Positions 7,137-9,870 of a stretch of DNA of 9,870 bases are shown piece after piece (positions within the stretch are counted from its first letter, which is position 1; every line of letters begins with the position of its first letter). A program made the position numbers and the translations under genes. The DNA comes from Coriobacteriaceae bacterium AF45-21. Its GTDB lineage: Bacteria > Actinomycetota > Coriobacteriia > Coriobacteriales > Coriobacteriaceae. The notes under the pieces were generated by a model. That model did not search any database. It saw nothing but the letters and a program-made list of their open reading frames with translations, and was not told where the DNA came from. The stretch covers positions 1 to 9,870 of the forward strand of contig JAQCYU010000051.1 of NCBI GenBank assembly GCA_027682925.1, written 5' to 3'.

Positions 7137-7214
7137 AAAAGCTCATCGAGGCTGAGTGCCATCGCTCGCTGCGGTACACTTACCTAAAGTAAACCATGAA
7201 GGGAGACATTACCT

Positions 7215-7502
7215 ATGAAGAAGATCGTTTTGGCTTGCGGTGCTGGCGCTGCTACTTCCACGCTCGTTGCCCAGAAGGTCGCTACCATGCTCGACGCCAA
7301 CGGTTATGCCGGCAAGTATGAGATCGTGCAGTGCGCCATCTCTGAGGCCAAGGACGCTTGCGACGAGGGCGCCGACCTGCTGATCGCCACCACCGTTGCC
7401 CCCGAGGGCCTCACCTGCCCGTACGTGAGCGGCGTGCCCTTCATGACCGGCATGAACCGCGTCGCTGCCGAGAAGGCCGTCCTCGACGTCATGGCTCAGT
7501 AG
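7215..7502 (+). CDS. PTS EIIB component, galactitol (GatB) type
   Basis: A 95-residue cytosolic phosphocarrier of the phosphotransferase system. The N-terminal loop ACGAGAATSTLVAQK places Cys8, the residue phosphorylated by EIIA and passed on to sugar via EIIC, in the CGxGxxTS context of the lactose/galactitol-like EIIB fold. Length matches GatB (about 94 residues). The start has AAGGGAGA at 7199-7206. No EIIA or EIIC gene lies nearby, so it must work with subunits encoded elsewhere or have another role; the sugar cannot be inferred. It is followed after 11 bases by the broken VOC gene, likely on one transcript ending at 7911-7948. Confidence 0.85.
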   Translation: MKKIVLACGAGAATSTLVAQKVATMLDANGYAGKYEIVQCAISEAKDACDEGADLLIATTVAPEGLTCPYVSGVPFMTGMNRVAAEKAVLDVMAQ

Positions 7503-7513
7503 GCGCTGACTGT

Positions 7514-7887
7514 ATGAGTGAGCAGAACGCCAATCCGGTCGAGCTCTTTGGCATGCGCGTTGCCCATGTGGCATTAACGCCACCGACCCGGCAGATGCCC
7601 TGGAGATCGCGGAGCTGTTCTCGACGATGATGGGCCTGCCCGTTATCGAGACCCCGGTTTCGTACTTTAACGATTCGCTGATCGAGGTCATGAAGCAGAA
7701 CGGTCGTGGCACCAAGGGCCACATCGGCTTTGCCGTCAACGACATCGATGCGGCCGAGAAGTGGTTTGCCGAGCGCGGGCTCGAGGTCAACGAGGAGTCG
7801 CGCGTGCTGCTGCCCGACGGCGGCACCAAGCTCGTGTACTTTAAGCGCGAGTTCGCCGGCTTCGCCGTGCACCTGTGCCGCGAGTAG
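7514..7887 (+). pseudogene. VOC-fold protein, frameshifted; resembles the C-terminal domain of KDPG/KHG aldolases
   Basis: The gene starts MSEQNANPVELFGMRVAHV (frame of 7514) and continues in the -1 frame from about 7573 as INATDPADALEIAELFSTMM, then IEVMKQNGRGTKGHIGFAVN and FAGFAVHLCRE to a stop at 7887. Adding one G after 7571 (GTGGCATT to GTGGGCATT) restores HVGINATDPADAL and a 124-residue reading frame. The pattern (HVGIN, ALEIAELF, IEVMK, GHIGFAVND, FAGFAVHL) resembles the vicinal-oxygen-chelate domain fused to the C-terminus of some 2-keto-3-deoxy-6-phosphogluconate aldolases of Firmicutes; here it stands alone. Its function is unknown. Start context is weak (AGGCG at 7501-7505). Either a true recent frameshift or a sequencing error; all other positions look conserved. 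Confidence 0.75.
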
Positions 7888-7910
7888 CGCACAGGCTGCT
7901 ATAGCTAACG

Positions 7911-7948
7911 AAAAATGGGGTAAGGCCACGTGGCCTTACCCCATTTTT
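7911..7948. terminator. Perfect 38-nt palindrome, bidirectional terminator
   Basis: Positions 7911-7929 are the exact reverse complement of 7930-7948: AAAAATGGGGTAAGGCCAC and its mirror. The stem is flanked by A5 on one side and T5 on the other, so it can terminate in both directions: the PTS/VOC transcript on the plus strand and the kinase operon on the minus strand. Confidence 0.88.
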
Positions 7949-7983
7949 AATGCCGAGAGGGTGACTGACGGGCTGCCGTAAAA

Positions 7984-8165
7984 CGAAGGTGAATGCTTTT
8001 CCGCGAAGTGAACGAGTGAAATCGGACCCCTGGAGCATCGACACTTTGGAGGCACCGTTTCCTGCGGTTTCGTAAGGTTTTTCCTGCGGTTTTGGCGTCA
8101 AAAAGTGTGGATGCTTCGGGGGTCCAAAATAGGTCGTTCACTTCGCGGAAAAGCATTCACCTTCG
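7984..8165. repeat. 182-nt long inverted repeat element
   Basis: The outer arms 7984-8015 and 8134-8165 are perfect 32-base inverted repeats. An 8-by-8 internal loop (8016-8023, 8126-8133) follows. Then comes a second stem, 8024-8047 with 8102-8125, pairing 21 of 24. The 54-base apical part (8048-8101) holds TTTCCTGCGGTTT twice (8058-8070 and 8080-8092). No open frame, T-run or obvious target-site duplication is seen. It lies in the 3' region of the minus-strand kinase operon. Possibilities are a non-autonomous palindromic element (MITE or REP-like) or a structured RNA. Confidence 0.8.
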
Positions 8166-8182
8166 ATTCGTGAGAGACGCCC

Positions 8183-9478
8183 CTACCGCGGCAGGCGAAT
8201 CGTAAAGCGGCTGCCGACGCCCTCGACTGAGGTCACGCCGATGACACCGCCATGGCTGTCGACGATCCACTTGGCAATGGCGAGCCCCAGACCCGAGCCC
8301 TGCGCGCCGGCATCGCGTGCGTTGTCGGCGCGATAGAACCGTTCAAACGCGTGAGCTGCGGATTCCTGGTTCATGCCGATACCCTCGTCCTCAACACTTA
8401 TGTCGATCGTGCCCGCGCCCGCATCCGGCGTCACGCCAAACGAGATGGATGTGCCCGCGTCCGAATACTTGGCGGCGTTCTGCACGATCACGCGCAGAGC
8501 CTGCTTCACGAGCGCCACGTCAACGGGCGCGTCGCAGCGCGGGTCGCTGGTAAGTGCGGCATCGTACGCCAGTCGATATGTGTGCGCGGCATCGATCATC
8601 TGCGATTCCTCGCATACCTCGCCGACCAGTGCGGCCAGGTTGGTATTCGCACGCCGCAGGACCGTGCGCCCGGCATCGCCGCGTGCCAAAAACAGCAGCT
8701 GCTCCACGAGCTCCTGCATATGCTCGCTTTCGGCTTTGAGCGAGGTGATGGATTCTGCCAGCACGTCCGGGTCGTCTTTGCCCCAGCGGTCGAGCATGTT
8801 CACGTAACCCTGAATCACCGCGATGGGCGTGCGCAGCTCGTGACTCGCATCGTTGACAAAGCGCATCTGCTGCAGCTTTGCCTCTTGCATCTGGCGCAGC
8901 AGGCGGTTGAGTGCGACCTCGATGCTCGCCAGGTCGGCGTCGCCGGTGGTGACGCTCGGCGAGTCGACGCTTGCGCGCTCGATGGCCTGCTCCAGCGTTT
9001 CCATCTTGCCGCCGGCGAGCTGCATGCGGCCGAGCTCGTCCACACGCAAGGCCAGGTCGTTGAGCGGCGCCATAGTGCGGCGCACGCGGCGGGCGCCGCC
9101 GAGCATGTTGAGCACGCTGATGACCTGCCAACCCACAACGACAAGGTAGAGAGGCCATAGCGCGACGAGGTCCTGCGCGAGGGGGAAGGTCTTGGTGGTG
9201 CGCGCAAACTCGACGGTATAGGTGAGCGTTGTCAGGTCCCAGCCGTGCGCGGGCGTCAGCGACATGTCGTGGACGGCGGCACCGGGGATCCATCCCGCGG
9301 TAAACGCGCCGTCGGGCAGCGTTTGGTTATAGCCATAGATGAGGATCGCCGCCGCAGCAACCAGCAGCCACAGGTCGAGCCAGATGTAGCTCGCCAGGCG
9401 GCGCCACATGTAGCTCCAGTTGATGGCACGGGCGATGGAGGTGACGCGCTTGGTCTCGGCGTTACGCGCGGCAGACAT
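8183..9478 (-). CDS. Two-component sensor histidine kinase (EnvZ/OmpR-partner type)
   Basis: A 431-residue membrane sensor kinase. Transmembrane helices lie at about residues 31-50 (YIWLDLWLLVAAAAILIYGY) and 103-126, enclosing a short extracytoplasmic domain of about 50 residues. A linker (127-200) is followed by the HisKA box FVNDASHELRTPIAVIQGYV with phospho-acceptor His213, the N box VQNAAKYSD (Asn334), the G1 box DEGIGM (364-369), the F box FERFYR (378-383) and the G2 box GSGLGLAIAKWIVDSHGG (394-411). All catalytic elements are intact. The ATG at 9478 overlaps the regulator stop codon by 17 bases, so regulator and kinase are translationally coupled; earlier in-frame codons lie inside the regulator gene. 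The signal sensed cannot be deduced; the small sensor loop suggests a membrane or envelope cue (inference). Confidence 0.94.
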   Translation of the reverse strand: MSAARNAETKRVTSIARAINWSYMWRRLASYIWLDLWLLVAAAAILIYGYNQTLPDGAFTAGWIPGAAVHDMSLTPAHGWDLTTLTYTVEFARTTKTFPLAQDLVALWPLYLVVVGWQVISVLNMLGGARRVRRTMAPLNDLALRVDELGRMQLAGGKMETLEQAIERASVDSPSVTTGDADLASIEVALNRLLRQMQEAKLQQMRFVNDASHELRTPIAVIQGYVNMLDRWGKDDPDVLAESITSLKAESEHMQELVEQLLFLARGDAGRTVLRRANTNLAALVGEVCEESQMIDAAHTYRLAYDAALTSDPRCDAPVDVALVKQALRVIVQNAAKYSDAGTSISFGVTPDAGAGTIDISVEDEGIGMNQESAAHAFERFYRADNARDAGAQGSGLGLAIAKWIVDSHGGVIGVTSVEGVGSRFTIRLPR

Positions 9479-9870
9479 AGCCCACCCCGCGCACGGTTTG
9501 GATGATGCGGGCACCGCCGGCGTCTTCGATCTTGGCGCGCAGGTGCGCGATGTGCACGTCGACGTTGTTGGTGTCGCCCACGTATTCGTAGCCCAGCGCC
9601 TCGTGCGCGATGCGCTCGCGCGTGAGCACGGTTTCGGCATGCGTCATAAGCAGGGCGAGGACGTCGAACTCGCGGGCCGTGAGCGCGATGGGCGAGCCGC
9701 CGACCGTGACTTCGCGGCGGTCGGGATCGAGCGCGACCGAACCCACGGCGAGCGCGGCGGGGGAGGGCGCGATGGGCGAGCCGCCGACCGTGACTTCGCG
9801 GCGGTCGGGATCGAGCGCGACCGAACCCACGGCGAGCGCGGCGGGGGAGGGCGCGGCGGAAGCTGGGTCG
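9462..9870 (-). CDS. OmpR/PhoB-family response regulator, C-terminal part (5' end outside the window)
   Basis: The visible 136 codons cover the linker and the complete winged-helix DNA-binding domain: LTAREFDVLALLMTHAETVL, RERIAHEALGYE, and the recognition-helix and wing region NNVDVHIAHLRAKIEDAGGA ending VRGVGYVCRA. The receiver domain with its phosphorylatable Asp lies beyond position 9870, and the frame is open to the edge (DPASAAPSPAALAVG). Its odd feature is that the first beta-strands of the DNA-binding domain (GSVALDPDRREVTVGGSPIA with the preceding PSPAALAV) occur twice, because of an 84-bp tandem duplication. The copy next to LTAREF makes the normal fold; the extra one probably lengthens the linker. 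The gene precedes and overlaps the kinase gene, its likely phosphodonor. Confidence 0.93.
   Translation of the reverse strand, partial: DPASAAPSPAALAVGSVALDPDRREVTVGGSPIAPSPAALAVGSVALDPDRREVTVGGSPIALTAREFDVLALLMTHAETVLTRERIAHEALGYEYVGDTNNVDVHIAHLRAKIEDAGGARIIQTVRGVGYVCRA
9687..9854. repeat. Exact tandem duplication, 2 x 84 bp
   Basis: Positions 9687-9770 and 9771-9854 appear identical base for base. The unit is 28 codons, so the response-regulator frame is kept. Sequence on either side does not continue the repeat, so there are two copies. Complete identity points to a recent event, or to an assembly artefact. Confidence 0.92.

Noticed and set aside
8048..8101. CRISPR-like direct repeats (TTTCCTGCGGTTT twice)
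   Set aside because: Only two short copies inside a larger inverted repeat; no array or cas genes.
8252..9160. A 302-codon open frame on the plus strand antisense to the histidine kinase
   Set aside because: Kinase motifs on the minus strand are complete; the opposite frame is His/Ala/Arg-rich shadow sequence without family features.

Overview
The window looks like chromosome of a Gram-positive actinobacterium of the class Coriobacteriia, most likely Collinsella or a close relative. This placement is inferred from the GC-rich, C/G-ending codon use, from the gene order mazG-eno-divIC-ppx (a version of a cluster known in Actinobacteria) and from overall protein character. No ribosomal RNA marker is present to prove it.

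Layout. Positions 1-215 (minus) hold the first 71 codons of an ABC exporter. Positions 216-599 carry no convincing gene but contain a putative regulatory motif, a set of TGAACT half-sites and a 72-nt two-tier inverted repeat. Positions 600-1084 hold a broken C-terminal piece of larC (nickel-pincer cofactor synthesis). A plus-strand housekeeping block follows: yfcE-type phosphodiesterase (1140-1688), mazG (1691-2551) with a terminator, eno with its own promoter region and terminator (2740-4029), a DivIC/FtsB-like division protein (4225-4986) and a Ppx/GppA phosphatase (5015-6013). Positions 6014-6311 contain two related minus-strand terminators, an 18-nt 3' remnant of a tRNA and a GC-rich hairpin block; the intact tRNA-Leu(UAA) is at 6312-6396 (minus). 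Next come an unrecognised single-pass membrane protein (6428-7051, minus), a divergent promoter region, an orphan PTS EIIB of the galactitol type (7215-7502) and a frameshifted VOC-domain gene (7514-7887). A perfect 38-nt palindromic terminator and a 182-nt long inverted repeat (7984-8165) separate these from a minus-strand two-component system: histidine kinase (8183-9478) and the 5'-truncated OmpR-type regulator (9462-9870), which contains an exact 84-bp in-frame tandem duplication.

How the genes fit together. MazG (nucleotide house-cleaning), enolase (glycolysis), the DivIC-like divisome protein and Ppx (polyphosphate/ppGpp hydrolysis) form the conserved core; eno is transcriptionally insulated by terminators on both sides. 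Kinase and regulator genes overlap and form one operon. The PTS EIIB and the VOC gene probably share a transcript ending at 7911-7948.

I do not see a new defence system, CRISPR array or complete mobile element. The most unusual content is structural: two long non-coding inverted repeats, a scarred tRNA locus, two single-base frameshifts of the same kind (one G apparently missing from a GGG run) and a fresh-looking tandem duplication inside a response regulator.
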